Assembly: GCA_965247565.1 (NCBI GenBank)
Contig: CBDFHF010000002.1
Span: 372,001 to 436,000 of the forward strand
Direction: 5' to 3'
Source: CBDFHF01 sp965247565
GTDB taxonomy: Bacteria > Pseudomonadota > Gammaproteobacteria > Methylococcales > Methylomonadaceae
DNA: 64,000 nucleotides
In this document: positions 1 through 7,814 of the stretch, piece after piece
How the letters are laid out: every line of letters starts with the position of its first letter
Position numbering within the stretch: the first letter of the stretch is position 1
Translations under genes and position numbers: made by a program
Notes under the pieces: model-generated
Seen by the model: only the letters and a program-made list of their open reading frames with translations
Told to the model about the DNA's origin: nothing
Database searches by the model: none

Positions 1-276
1 CGCCTGACTGATAGCAAAACGGGTATCCAACACCTTGGGCCACACAAAACCGCCCTGATGCAAACGACGGTGACATAACCAAACGCCATTGCCGTCCCAC
101 ACTAACAACCGTAAGCGGTTGCCTGCCTTGTTACGAAACACAAACGCAGATCCTGTGCACGGCGATTGGCCTAGCACCAGTTGGACAATAGACGATAAGC
201 CATCAATACCGCGTCTCATATCAACGGGCGCAACGACTAACCAAATCTGAGGAGGGCTTGCGATTAATCCAGGCAT
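1..276 (-). CDS. tnpB: IS66 family accessory protein TnpB (Orf2), partial
   Basis: The reading frame from ATG at 276 runs off the left edge of the window, leaving 92 codons. It contains the typical TnpB core: a V-D-M-R-R-G-I-D-G-L motif near residues 18-27, followed by F-V-F-R-N and a segment beginning R-L-R-L-L-V-W-D-G-N-G. These are conserved in the IS66 Orf2 family, which is needed for transposition but whose biochemical role is not settled. The start codon lies inside the end of tnpA (13-base overlap), as expected for translational coupling in this family. The C-terminal part is outside the window. Confidence 0.85.
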   Translation of the reverse strand, partial: MPGLIASPPQIWLVVAPVDMRRGIDGLSSIVQLVLGQSPCTGSAFVFRNKAGNRLRLLVWDGNGVWLCHRRLHQGGFVWPKVLDTRFAISQA

Positions 277-551
277 CGCAGCAATTCCGCCAGCCAGGCG
301 GCTGAAGTCGATGCCGGCAGATCAACTTGATGGCCGTTGGTAAGTTTTAATACAATTCCTATGGGAAGCGGTGCTTTCAGCTGGACAGGAATTAATGCCG
401 GAAGCGCGCCTTGTTGCTCTTTTCGATAATCACTTAATCTGGCTCCAAACGTATTATCGTTTAAACCCTGCTGCCGACAATACTCCGCTTGTTTTAAACC
501 GCTAAGCTGCCAGGCTTCTATATGATTGATCCACTTGGTTGTTAGGGCCAT
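264..551 (-). CDS. tnpA: IS66 family insertion sequence element accessory protein TnpA
   Basis: A 95-residue protein. Its N-terminal half (W-I-N-H-I-E-A-W, Q-A-E-Y-C-R-Q-Q-G-L, then F-G-A-R-L-S-D-Y-R-K) resembles the helix-turn-helix region of the short IS66 TnpA proteins. In such proteins the C-terminal half usually ends in a segment like L-P-A-S-T-S-A-A-W-L-A-E-L-L-R. A good ribosome-binding site (GAGGAT) lies just before the ATG at 551. The gene overlaps tnpB downstream, the usual IS66 arrangement. It probably binds DNA or assists the transposase; this is family knowledge and not visible directly. The element seems structurally intact at this side. Confidence 0.8.
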   Translation of the reverse strand: MALTTKWINHIEAWQLSGLKQAEYCRQQGLNDNTFGARLSDYRKEQQGALPALIPVQLKAPLPIGIVLKLTNGHQVDLPASTSAAWLAELLRCLD

Positions 552-930
552 CTCTTATCCTCACTGAAAAACTTAAGGATGCCTAATTTGGAAATTTCAA
601 GCTAGGTGGAAGGGCTGGACGCATACCAAAAGGCTTGGTTATAGGAGAAAGCACGATGATTATCTTAAGCCAAGTGATGAAAACGACAGTAAAAGCATCT
701 TGGAGAATGACGTGCTAAAACAATTGCACAGCGAAATTATTGAGCTGAAAAAAGAAGCGGGCACTGACAGATTAATGTCGTGAAATGTGGAAGTTCAGCG
801 CTGCCAGGTTAAAAGATCATAAACATTTCGGAAGCGTCATTTGAATTAAGGCGATACGAAGCATGTTATCAGCCGACCCACCCATCTCGACACAAAGCTG
901 ATTAACTTTGTGTCTGGGTACCGTAACAAA
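552..930. other. Intergenic stretch with possible decayed coding remnant
   Basis: No intact gene. On the plus strand an open frame of about 59 codons without a plausible start runs from roughly 605 to 783. It encodes a charged peptide ending in E-I-I-E-L-K-K-E-A-G-T-D, which could be debris of an older gene or element; I do not recognise it. A 9-bp perfect hairpin sits at 889-914, just beyond the end of the kinase-like gene. Confidence 0.4.
889..914 (-). terminator. Hairpin downstream of kinase-like gene, possible terminator
   Basis: Perfect 9-bp stem (GACACAAAG / CTTTGTGTC) with an 8-base loop, 17 bases past the stop of the minus-strand pseudokinase gene. There is no T-run on the minus-strand side, so it may be a transcript-end stabiliser instead of an intrinsic terminator. 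Confidence 0.35.
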
Positions 931-2481
931 TCAGTTTTTAATGTTTCCGTCGGTCAGTTCTTTGTCTTCTGGATGTAGGAAACCCAACAGTGAATCGGTT
1001 GCGCCGGGTTCATTAGGTATGGTGCTAAATGCAGGTGCAGCGAGCTCTTGATTTTGATATGTATTTATGCCGGTTGTTTGGTGTATCGACATGATGTCAC
1101 TTGCAAGTCCAGTTTTATTTTCATTACGCATTAAACTTAGCTCGGCTTGAGCTCCAGCGTGTCCTAGTTCTGCCAAATGTTTAAACATAGGCAGTGCTAA
1201 TTCATTACGGCCCTGCTGCTTTAGAAGAATGGCATGGTTAAATAAATTTGTTGAAGCGAGTTCCTGAGCTTGGTTGGCCGATGGCATTGAAGCGGTAGTC
1301 GTTGAGGCCCCAATGTTTGGCGATTTTTTGATAATGACAATAGCTAGCACTAAACAGCAAGCTACTAACCCGGACAGAGTTTTTATAGCGGTTGAAGATG
1401 TTTTTGAACGAGGTAGCGAAGATTTTTTTGCAGGACCGTCTATAACTGCAGCTTGACTGGTTTGGTGCGGCGGGGTTTCCGACACGAGACCGTTAGGATC
1501 GTGCGCCACCGCAGGCTTTTCATATTTTTGTTTTGTTAATGCAACGTAAAACTGAGCGATTGTTTTAGGCCGCAATGTGGCTTGTGCAGCCAGTCCCCTC
1601 ATCAATCCCAGTTCTGCGGCAGCAGATATTTCAATACCCAATAACGAAGGTTTAACTAATTTGTCAGAATTTGTTCTAAGCGATGCTTCTGGCGGTTTAT
1701 TTCCGGTTAGGCAAAAGTACATACTGGCTGCAACTGAGTACACATCTGTCCAAGGGTCTTTCAAGCTTTTATTTGACTGAGGTTCTACACTTGCATAGCC
1801 TGTTTTATTGGTGCTATCAACACCTATTTGATTTGTCTGTTCATATTTAGTCTCGGTAAAACCTAATAGTTTTATTTGGTTATTTTTGCAAAGTAAGATC
1901 TTTTCTGGGCCAATAGCCCCGAGCAATACGCCTTGTTGGTGTGCTTCATTCAATACGCCCATGATGCGAGTAAACAATCCGAGTATCTGTGTCCAGTTGA
2001 GTCTTCCTTTCTTCTGTATAAAGCGGCTAAGAGTTAAACCTTCCACATACTCCATCACTACATAGCCGGTATCATTGGCCTTGAAAAGACTGGATACTGA
2101 AACGAGGCCTTCAAGTTTTTGAAATTTAGTTAATGTCAGCGCTTCGTCCAGAAAACGATCTAAGCTCTGCTGGAATCTCTTTTTTGTTGATCTATTTTGA
2201 GTATTAATGCGCGCGGAAGAACTATCCCGATTTACTAGTCCAATTGGCAGAAATTCTTTTATAGCTATTTTTTTCTCTTCTTTGACACCCCAGGCCAGGT
2301 AAGTGGTGGTAGAACCGCTATGACCTAAAACTCGTCCTACTTCATAACGCCCATGCAGTAGGGTTCCGGGTTTTAAGTACAGTGGTGAATCGGCGACAGT
2401 AGCAGGTGACCAGTGACAATGAGGGCAAGGATAAGCATCTTCATTGGTTTCGAAACAAAAGCAACAATGTTTAGAAGTCAT
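931..2481 (-). CDS. Membrane-anchored protein kinase-like protein (probable pseudokinase) with N-terminal zinc ribbon and Sel1-like tail
   Basis: Order of parts, numbered from a GTG at 2550: Cys4 zinc ribbon (C29/30-x-x-C32 and C42-x-x-C45), kinase-like domain about 69-340, low-complexity linker, one transmembrane helix about 391-408, and a Sel1-like repeat near 438-472. The fold markers are present: A-I-K lysine K98, helix-C glutamate E136, D-V-Y-S-V at 269-273. However, the catalytic loop reads L-G-A-I-G-P-E-K instead of H-R-D-x-K-P-x-N, the DFG position reads G-F-T, and the glycine loop is degraded. Phosphotransfer is therefore unlikely; a scaffold or ligand-sensing role is inferred. I prefer the ATG at 2481 (516 residues), because it starts just before the zinc ribbon. 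It is the last gene of the birA-coaX-SPOR series. Confidence 0.75.
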   Translation of the reverse strand: MTSKHCCFCFETNEDAYPCPHCHWSPATVADSPLYLKPGTLLHGRYEVGRVLGHSGSTTTYLAWGVKEEKKIAIKEFLPIGLVNRDSSSARINTQNRSTKKRFQQSLDRFLDEALTLTKFQKLEGLVSVSSLFKANDTGYVVMEYVEGLTLSRFIQKKGRLNWTQILGLFTRIMGVLNEAHQQGVLLGAIGPEKILLCKNNQIKLLGFTETKYEQTNQIGVDSTNKTGYASVEPQSNKSLKDPWTDVYSVAASMYFCLTGNKPPEASLRTNSDKLVKPSLLGIEISAAAELGLMRGLAAQATLRPKTIAQFYVALTKQKYEKPAVAHDPNGLVSETPPHQTSQAAVIDGPAKKSSLPRSKTSSTAIKTLSGLVACCLVLAIVIIKKSPNIGASTTTASMPSANQAQELASTNLFNHAILLKQQGRNELALPMFKHLAELGHAGAQAELSLMRNENKTGLASDIMSIHQTTGINTYQNQELAAPAFSTIPNEPGATDSLLGFLHPEDKELTDGNIKN

Positions 2482-2644
2482 AGCAGGCGTGGATTGATGT
2501 TGTCTGAGTGTGACGTAGTTTAATTTATCTAACAGACAAATAATATACACGCATCAAATAAAAAACAAAAAATCAACAAGAAATATATGTTTTTTCGGCA
2601 GGCTTTGAGTGAAGATGGGCAAATTCGCTTCTAAAGCGGCCCAT

Positions 2645-3337
2645 CTAAAGAGCTGGGCATTGAGTAACATCGATTTGTGGATAGCTTATTTTCAGACGTT
2701 GTAGATCTTCTAGCAATTTTTCATCGCCTTCAATTTCTACAAATTGCTGAATTTTTGCTTTGTATTGCGGTTTAATTTCAACATTTATATTTTTGGTAAG
2801 CATGTCTTTTTCCATTAACTTAGCTTTATCTTCAGTCTCAAAGGAACCTAATGTAATTTCTCCTTGTTGGCTGTCCTCATTAAGTAAAAAAAAATTGCTA
2901 GCACCTCTCTCTTTAAGCATTCGCAAGTTTTCCTGCGTTTTGTCAGGAGTTTCGGCAGCTGGATAATAGACACTGTAGCCGGTAACAAGCTGATTAGTTT
3001 TACTGATAGGCTTTATGGTATCTGCGTCGATAGTCAACTGTTTCAGCCAAGTCTTATATTCGCTTGCGCTGATGAATGGACCAACTTGGTAACAATGAAT
3101 TAAGGTGTTGCTAGGATTGGCTGGTGTGCTTGTTTGATTACTTAAGGGAATTGTTTTCTGGGCTGCAATTTGGGTTTTGCTCTCTTTGTGAATCTCACTT
3201 GCCAGCATTATGGGTTCCTGATCTGAGGTGGTGATTGTTTCAGCAGATTTAATCGGGTCGTTAAATGCCCCTTGCTTGTATTCCCACAGCAATAAGGCGA
3301 TATTTGCGGTTGTGAGTAGAAAAAACAGAATTTTCAT
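2645..3337 (-). CDS. Membrane-anchored SPOR-domain-like protein
   Basis: A 230-residue protein with an N-terminal membrane segment (about residues 2-17) and a variable linker. Two SPOR-like blocks follow: one starts at C-Y-Q-V-G-P-F, and one carries G-E-I-T-L-G-S-F-E-T-E-D-K-A. The short beta-strand/helix pattern with a G-x-F/Y signature is typical of SPOR domains, which bind peptidoglycan stripped of stem peptides at the division site. It begins three bases after coaX ends, with an AGGGA ribosome-binding site inside the coaX tail, so it is translated from the same transcript as birA-coaX. Its exact partner is unknown. The assignment rests on pattern and position, not on strong identity. Confidence 0.65.
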   Translation of the reverse strand: MKILFFLLTTANIALLLWEYKQGAFNDPIKSAETITTSDQEPIMLASEIHKESKTQIAAQKTIPLSNQTSTPANPSNTLIHCYQVGPFISASEYKTWLKQLTIDADTIKPISKTNQLVTGYSVYYPAAETPDKTQENLRMLKERGASNFFLLNEDSQQGEITLGSFETEDKAKLMEKDMLTKNINVEIKPQYKAKIQQFVEIEGDEKLLEDLQRLKISYPQIDVTQCPAL

Positions 3338-3340
3338 AAA

Positions 3341-4063
3341 TTATCCCTGCAAAATAATGGCTAACCCACGCAAAACTAAATCGGTATCAATGACAGGTTG
3401 GGTTAGCAGTTGCTTGGCAATCAGATTGGCGTCACCACCGGTTAAAATCAGTTGACTGCCTTGATGCTGTGTCCAAAGGTGTTCAATTAATCCTACGGCG
3501 CTTGCTAATGTCCCGTTGTAAATAGCCGCATCCGTTTTTTTGGCTAAACCAAATGTGAATTGAGTGTCGCTGATACTAAGTTGCTCAGTACCTCGTGCCA
3601 AAGCCTGTTTCATTAAAGTTAAGCCAGGACTTATCAACCCGCCCCGATGATAACCCAAAGCATCAATAACATCGAGGGTGATAGCAGTTCCACAATCGAC
3701 GATACACGCAGGGGTTGAGTAGTGGTGTCGAGCAGCGATCAGAGCCAGCCAACGATCGACACCAAGGGCTTCCGGTTGCTCATAAGCATTTACTACTCCA
3801 AATGCGTGAGCTTGTGCTTTGGCTATTGTGATTTGTAGATGTGGCCAAAGTTGTTCAGCGACAATTTGCACAAGGTCCTGTAGCCAGTTGGCACTGACGC
3901 AGGCCATGGCTAATTTTTCTGGCATGGGCAAATTCTGCCAGATTTTAATGAGATTCTGTTGTGTCAGCTGCTCATTTAATAAAGCTTGGCTGTTTCGTAT
4001 ATGGCTATCATCAGCTATTCCCCATTTGAGCCGAGTGTTACCTATATCAATGAGTAAGTTCAT
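3341..4063 (-). CDS. coaX: Type III pantothenate kinase
   Basis: Catalyses the first committed step of coenzyme A synthesis, ATP-dependent phosphorylation of pantothenate, in the cytoplasm. All hallmark blocks of the ASKHA-fold CoaX family are present: D-I-G-N-T-R-L-K-W at residues 6-14 (phosphate-binding D6), G-V-D-R-W at 101-105, D-C-G-T-A at 124-128 and G-G-L-I-S-P-G at 141-147. L-T-G-G-D at 207-211 follows. At 240 residues it is of normal length. It overlaps the end of birA by four bases (ATGA), implying coupled translation. CoaX is insensitive to CoA feedback and replaces CoaA in many bacteria. Confidence 0.95.
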   Translation of the reverse strand: MNLLIDIGNTRLKWGIADDSHIRNSQALLNEQLTQQNLIKIWQNLPMPEKLAMACVSANWLQDLVQIVAEQLWPHLQITIAKAQAHAFGVVNAYEQPEALGVDRWLALIAARHHYSTPACIVDCGTAITLDVIDALGYHRGGLISPGLTLMKQALARGTEQLSISDTQFTFGLAKKTDAAIYNGTLASAVGLIEHLWTQHQGSQLILTGGDANLIAKQLLTQPVIDTDLVLRGLAIILQG

Positions 4064-5055
4064 GACGTTACCGCATTAAAACTGACTTCTCCGGAAGCAA
4101 ACGCGCGCACTTGTCCATCTGCTTGTTTCATCAATAACATGCCGTTGTCATCTATGCCGAGTATCGCCCCAGACACGGATTGTTGGCCAACAAATAACGT
4201 TGCCGAGTGGTCTTTTAAGCAATCATAACGGCGCCACTCTTCTAGATACGCTTGAATACCCTGAGTTTCATATTCAGCTATGACAGGAAGCAAATGGTTT
4301 AATAGAGTTGCGGCTATTATATTTCTGTTTAACAGTTGCGTTTCGTTAATGGTTTGTAAATCAGTCCAGGCTTGGGTGATGGTAGCTGTTTGCGATTCCG
4401 GCAAATAAAGATTCAAGCCCAAACCAATAACAGCGCTACAAGGACCTTCGGTTTCGCCGGATACCTCAACCAGAATACCGCCTAGTTTTTTACCATGGCT
4501 ATAAATATCGTTCGGCCATTTAAGGCCGATATTATGGAGATTAAGTTGTGTTAAGGCTCGGATGATTGCAACACCTATAGCCAAGCTAAGGCCAGTTATA
4601 GCCGCTGGGCCTTGCTGAAAACGCCATAATACGGATAAATAAATATTGTGCCCATAAGGTGAGACCCATTGTCTACCACGACGTCCTTTGCCGGCCGTTT
4701 GTTGCTCGGCAAAACAAATAGTCCCTGATGGAGCATGTCTTTGCGCTCGCTCCACTAAATAGCTGTTGGTGGAGTTAATTTGGTCATGAATTTCCAGTGA
4801 TGCGATGAGCAATTTGGTTTCTTCATTGAGTGCGGTATCGATTTGTTCGGTAGACAGAAACTGAATGGGGTGGTCAAGCCGATAACCTTTTCCGCTGACG
4901 GCGCTATGATTTATACCCAGTTCAGTGAAGCTACTGATATGTTTCCAGATTGCAGAACGGCTAAGTCCCAGAGTTTTAGCGAGTTCAGTGCCAGAATGAA
5001 ACTTACCATCGGCTAGTGAGATTAGAGTTTGTTTATGCTTTTCTGAAAAGATCAC
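4060..5055 (-). CDS. birA: Bifunctional biotin--[acetyl-CoA-carboxylase] ligase / biotin operon repressor
   Basis: Activates biotin to biotinyl-AMP and transfers it to the carboxyl carrier protein of acetyl-CoA carboxylase. An N-terminal winged helix (about residues 1-62, with a recognition-helix region around L-S-R-S-A-I-W-K-H) suggests it also represses biotin genes, as in E. coli. The catalytic domain shows the adenylate-binding loop A-G-K-G-R-R-G-R (121-128), K-W-P-N-D (179-183) and K-K-L-G-G-I-L (189-195, K190 the likely catalytic lysine). A C-terminal SH3-like domain completes the 331 residues. It is the first gene of a minus-strand run with coaX, the SPOR gene and the pseudokinase gene. 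Confidence 0.95.
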   Translation of the reverse strand: MIFSEKHKQTLISLADGKFHSGTELAKTLGLSRSAIWKHISSFTELGINHSAVSGKGYRLDHPIQFLSTEQIDTALNEETKLLIASLEIHDQINSTNSYLVERAQRHAPSGTICFAEQQTAGKGRRGRQWVSPYGHNIYLSVLWRFQQGPAAITGLSLAIGVAIIRALTQLNLHNIGLKWPNDIYSHGKKLGGILVEVSGETEGPCSAVIGLGLNLYLPESQTATITQAWTDLQTINETQLLNRNIIAATLLNHLLPVIAEYETQGIQAYLEEWRRYDCLKDHSATLFVGQQSVSGAILGIDDNGMLLMKQADGQVRAFASGEVSFNAVTS

Positions 5056-5250
5056 GGTTTATTGTCTCTGAAGCGAATTGCCTCATTTTATTTCATAAAC
5101 AAAAACCAACAACCGCTAATTGCTTAAATGGCGAAGTATTGGCTTTCGCCGCATAATCATGGGACATAGAGGGCAAGATATGTATGGCCGAACGCCAATG
5201 GATATATTGCTAGGTGGAAAACGGATCTGGACTCGCTGGTATCTGATCTA

Positions 5251-5287
5251 ATCTGACAGGCACCGTGCAACCAGTAGCCTGTCAGAT
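5251..5287 (-). terminator. Strong hairpin downstream of small secreted protein gene
   Basis: Perfect 11-bp stem (ATCTGACAGGC / GCCTGTCAGAT) with a 15-base loop, 34 bases past the stop of the 5321-5707 gene. No clear T-run follows on the minus strand, so it could be a terminator or an RNA-protecting structure. Confidence 0.45.
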
Positions 5288-5320
5288 CAAATTTTGGTTA
5301 GTACAAATTAGCTCAAATGG

Positions 5321-5707
5321 TTACTTTTTAGTGAAGTAATAATGCTCGCCAAATTTTCCTTTTAATATCATTGTCTTGTCGTTTTTTTCTACTAGGGAAA
5401 AAGTATCAAACCCAGAGCGTCCAATGTAAGGGATCTTTAATTTATCATTCTCTATTTCATAAACGATTGGTGCTTGATCATAGTGCGTGCCTTCTCTCGG
5501 AATATTGGTAATGGTCAATTTTCCATCTTTAAATGCCCAAGTGTCTTCCCGGGGGATGCTTTCTTTCGCTGTGGCTGTATTCTTGGAGTAGTCCAATTTC
5601 CATGTGCCTTGTACTTGGTCTTTAGACTCTAGCGGAATATCCGCATAAGAAGAACCTGTAAGAGCCGATAAAAATAATATAAGTGCCGCTAAACTTAAGT
5701 TTTTCAT
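5321..5707 (-). CDS. Secreted lipocalin-like hypothetical protein
   Basis: A 128-residue protein with a clear Sec signal peptide (K2, hydrophobic stretch, cleavage probably after S-S-Y-A at about residue 22). The mature part begins with a Q-G-T-W-K-L-D-Y segment and alternates short strands (W-A-F-K-D-G-K-L-T-I, Y-E-I-E-N-D-K-L-K-I, T-M-I-L-K-G-K-F-G). This pattern resembles the small lipocalin-like domains found in many periplasmic proteins of unknown function. No catalytic residues are recognisable. It stands alone between birA and dapA, transcribed leftwards, with a strong hairpin after its stop. Function unknown; a periplasmic beta-barrel binding role is only a structural guess. Confidence 0.6.
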   Translation of the reverse strand: MKNLSLAALILFLSALTGSSYADIPLESKDQVQGTWKLDYSKNTATAKESIPREDTWAFKDGKLTITNIPREGTHYDQAPIVYEIENDKLKIPYIGRSGFDTFSLVEKNDKTMILKGKFGEHYYFTKK

Positions 5708-5860
5708 TGTAATTTTCCTGTTTTAAAAAATTTGCAAAACCATTCTACGCGCACAAGCTTGAGTGCCCTACTTATATTTATCCATATATTAAAATATGTT
5801 AATAGTTTAATTCTTAGTTTCAATACACTCACAGCTCTCCCATAAAATATTTCTATCAAG

Positions 5861-5889
5861 CTGAGTTTTAAGTGTTTGCTTGCTATAAT
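5861..5889 (+). promoter_or_regulatory. Sigma-70 type promoter for dapA
   Basis: An extended -10 element TGCTATAAT occupies 5881-5889 (hexamer TATAAT at 5884-5889), 44 bases before the dapA start codon. The -35 region (around 5861-5866, CTGAGT) is weak, which is usual when the extended TGn motif is present. Confidence 0.6.
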
Positions 5890-5932
5890 GCGGGCCACAA
5901 TCCAGTTTCCGCAATTTTGACCGAGATATTTC

Positions 5933-6808
5933 ATGATTCAAGGTAGTATCGTAGCGTTAGTAACACCAATGCATGAGAACGGTGCAGTCGATAAGGATAG
6001 TTTAAAAAAATTAGTTGAATTTCACGTGGAGCAGGGCACCGATGCTTTAGTTGCGGTTGGTACTACCGGTGAGTCTGCTACTTTGGATGAAAGCGAACAT
6101 TGCGATGCGATTAAGTGTGTAGTTGAGTTCGTTCAGGGCAGGATTCCTGTAATCGCAGGCACGGGTGCAAATTCAACCCGGGAAGCGATAGAGTTAACAC
6201 GCAAAGCTCAAGCAGTGGGCGCTGATGCTTGCTTAATTGTCACACCTTATTACAACAAACCAACCCAAGAAGGTTTGTACCTGCATCATAAAGCCATTGC
6301 GGAGGCGGTTGATATTCCACAAATCTTGTACAACGTTCCCGGAAGAACTGCTTGTGATATGTTGCCGGAAACCATTGGACGATTGTCCCATATCAAAAAC
6401 ATTGTCGGCGTTAAAGAGGCGACTGGAGATTTGTCCCGGTATCAAAAAATTCGCAACTTAACTGGTATCGATTTTGCTATTTATACAGGTGATGACGCCA
6501 CTAGCCGCGAGTTCTGTCTGTTGGGTGGTAATGGCAGTATTACCGTGACGGGTAATGTCGCTCCTCGTTTACTCCATGGCATGATTGCTGCTGCAATGGC
6601 AGGTGATGCGGCTACTGCTTTAGCTATAGACACTAAGTTAGCGGCATTACATAAAACACTTTTCATTCAATCTAACCCCATACCTGTTAAGTGGGCGGTT
6701 GCCGAAATGGGCTTGATGGGTAAGGGTATAAGGTTGCCTCTAACTTGGTTGACGGAAGATTGCTTTACCGCGGTTCGTGAAGCCATGCATCAGGCTGACG
6801 TTATTTAA
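5933..6808 (+). CDS. dapA: 4-hydroxy-tetrahydrodipicolinate synthase
   Basis: Condenses pyruvate with aspartate semialdehyde, the first step committed to lysine and diaminopimelate for peptidoglycan. The TIM-barrel class I aldolase features are all visible: G-T-T-G-E-S at 43-48, Y-N-V-P-G-R-T at 133-139 (Y133 and R138 active site) and the Schiff-base lysine K161 in G-V-K-E-A-T. Length 291 residues is standard. The start ATG at 5933 follows a promoter with a consensus -10. bamC follows five bases after the stop, the common dapA-bamC (dapX/nlpB) arrangement of Gammaproteobacteria. Confidence 0.97.
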   Translation: MIQGSIVALVTPMHENGAVDKDSLKKLVEFHVEQGTDALVAVGTTGESATLDESEHCDAIKCVVEFVQGRIPVIAGTGANSTREAIELTRKAQAVGADACLIVTPYYNKPTQEGLYLHHKAIAEAVDIPQILYNVPGRTACDMLPETIGRLSHIKNIVGVKEATGDLSRYQKIRNLTGIDFAIYTGDDATSREFCLLGGNGSITVTGNVAPRLLHGMIAAAMAGDAATALAIDTKLAALHKTLFIQSNPIPVKWAVAEMGLMGKGIRLPLTWLTEDCFTAVREAMHQADVI

Positions 6809-6813
6809 ACGCT

Positions 6814-7569
6814 ATGATTAATATGAAAATCTCTACAGTGTTTTTTCTAATTGCGTCACAAGTCTTTGTTACATCCTGCTCTTACGTAAAATCGCAGTTT
6901 CCGGATAAAGAGAAAGACTATCAGTTTAGTTCGGAAATTCCACCGATTACGTTACCCGATGATTTACGCGTAAATGATGTAGCAAGTGAACTAGGTGCAG
7001 CGACGCCAAAACGACCTGTTACTACCGATCTTCAAGCTTCTGATAACAACATAGAAGAAGCCAAGCAAAAACAGAGTGAATTACCGGATAGCGATAACGA
7101 GGCTGCAAAAGAACCTAGCGCTGCGGTTACTGACACTTCACAGGAGGCAATTACTGAAGAAAGCAAGCTAATTGCAGTCGATTTGATCAAGGAAGATGAC
7201 GACAGCCATTTACATATTGGCGCGTCATCAACTCGCACTTGGCGGATTGTTGATAAAGCATTGAGTAGAAAATCGGTTGAAGTTACCAAACGAGATCAAG
7301 ACGGCGGCTTGTTTATTGTTAAATACGACCCCAAAGAGCGTAATCAGAAAGATGGTTCAATTTGGGATGAAATCGTATTTATGTTCACCGGATTTGAAAG
7401 TGAAGAACAAGAATACACGCTTAAACTACACAGTGCCGGTAACGCTACCGATGTAACGGTACTTGATTCAAGCCAGCAGCCTGTAACGGATGAATATAGT
7501 TTAAGCTTGCTGAATTTGCTGCATGAAACCATTAAAACTGATTTGGCCGATGCAAAAGTAAGTAATTAA
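6814..7569 (+). CDS. bamC: Outer membrane protein assembly factor BamC (NlpB) lipoprotein
   Basis: Lipoprotein of the BAM complex, which folds beta-barrel proteins into the outer membrane. A lipoprotein signal is clear: hydrophobic N-terminus ending V-T-S-C, with C22 the acylated residue (or C19 if translation starts at the ATG at 6823). An acidic, probably disordered segment (about 80-130) precedes one helix-grip-like domain (about 135-230) with R-T-W-R-I-V-D-K-A-L and D-G-S-I-W-D-E-I-V-F. At 251 residues it is shorter than E. coli BamC (344) and appears to have only one of the two C-terminal domains. Its position right after dapA is the best support. Confidence 0.85.
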   Translation: MINMKISTVFFLIASQVFVTSCSYVKSQFPDKEKDYQFSSEIPPITLPDDLRVNDVASELGAATPKRPVTTDLQASDNNIEEAKQKQSELPDSDNEAAKEPSAAVTDTSQEAITEESKLIAVDLIKEDDDSHLHIGASSTRTWRIVDKALSRKSVEVTKRDQDGGLFIVKYDPKERNQKDGSIWDEIVFMFTGFESEEQEYTLKLHSAGNATDVTVLDSSQQPVTDEYSLSLLNLLHETIKTDLADAKVSN

Positions 7570-7814
7570 TTGCTCCAATTTGGGCCGGACGCATATTAAT
7601 TAGCCGCTTCGAAAGTAGTACTCAGGTGATGGTCAGCTTTAACAGTTTTCAACTGATTTAAATTAGCAGCAGGGCATCCTATTCACTCTGTGTCGATCTG
7701 TGAATAAATAAAAAATTAATTGCTTGCATCCAGGGTTAGTGCGGCGTAACCCGATAAATTTCTCTGCTTATGTTGGATTACGCTCACTAATCCACCTTTA
7801 ATTACAGATTTCAC

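Larger units (their letters stand above)
1..551 (-). mobile_element. IS66-family insertion sequence, partial
   Basis: Two overlapping minus-strand genes match the tnpA-tnpB order of IS66-family elements. The window begins inside tnpB, so tnpC, the large transposase, would lie to the left. I could not assign the right-hand terminal inverted repeat; it should lie within about 100 bases beyond position 551. The right boundary given here is therefore only the start of tnpA. Confidence 0.75.

Noticed and set aside
5704..5934. Minus-strand frame of 76 codons overlapping the dapA start region
   Set aside because: It covers the dapA promoter and the lipocalin-like gene start, has no recognisable sequence and no ribosome site.
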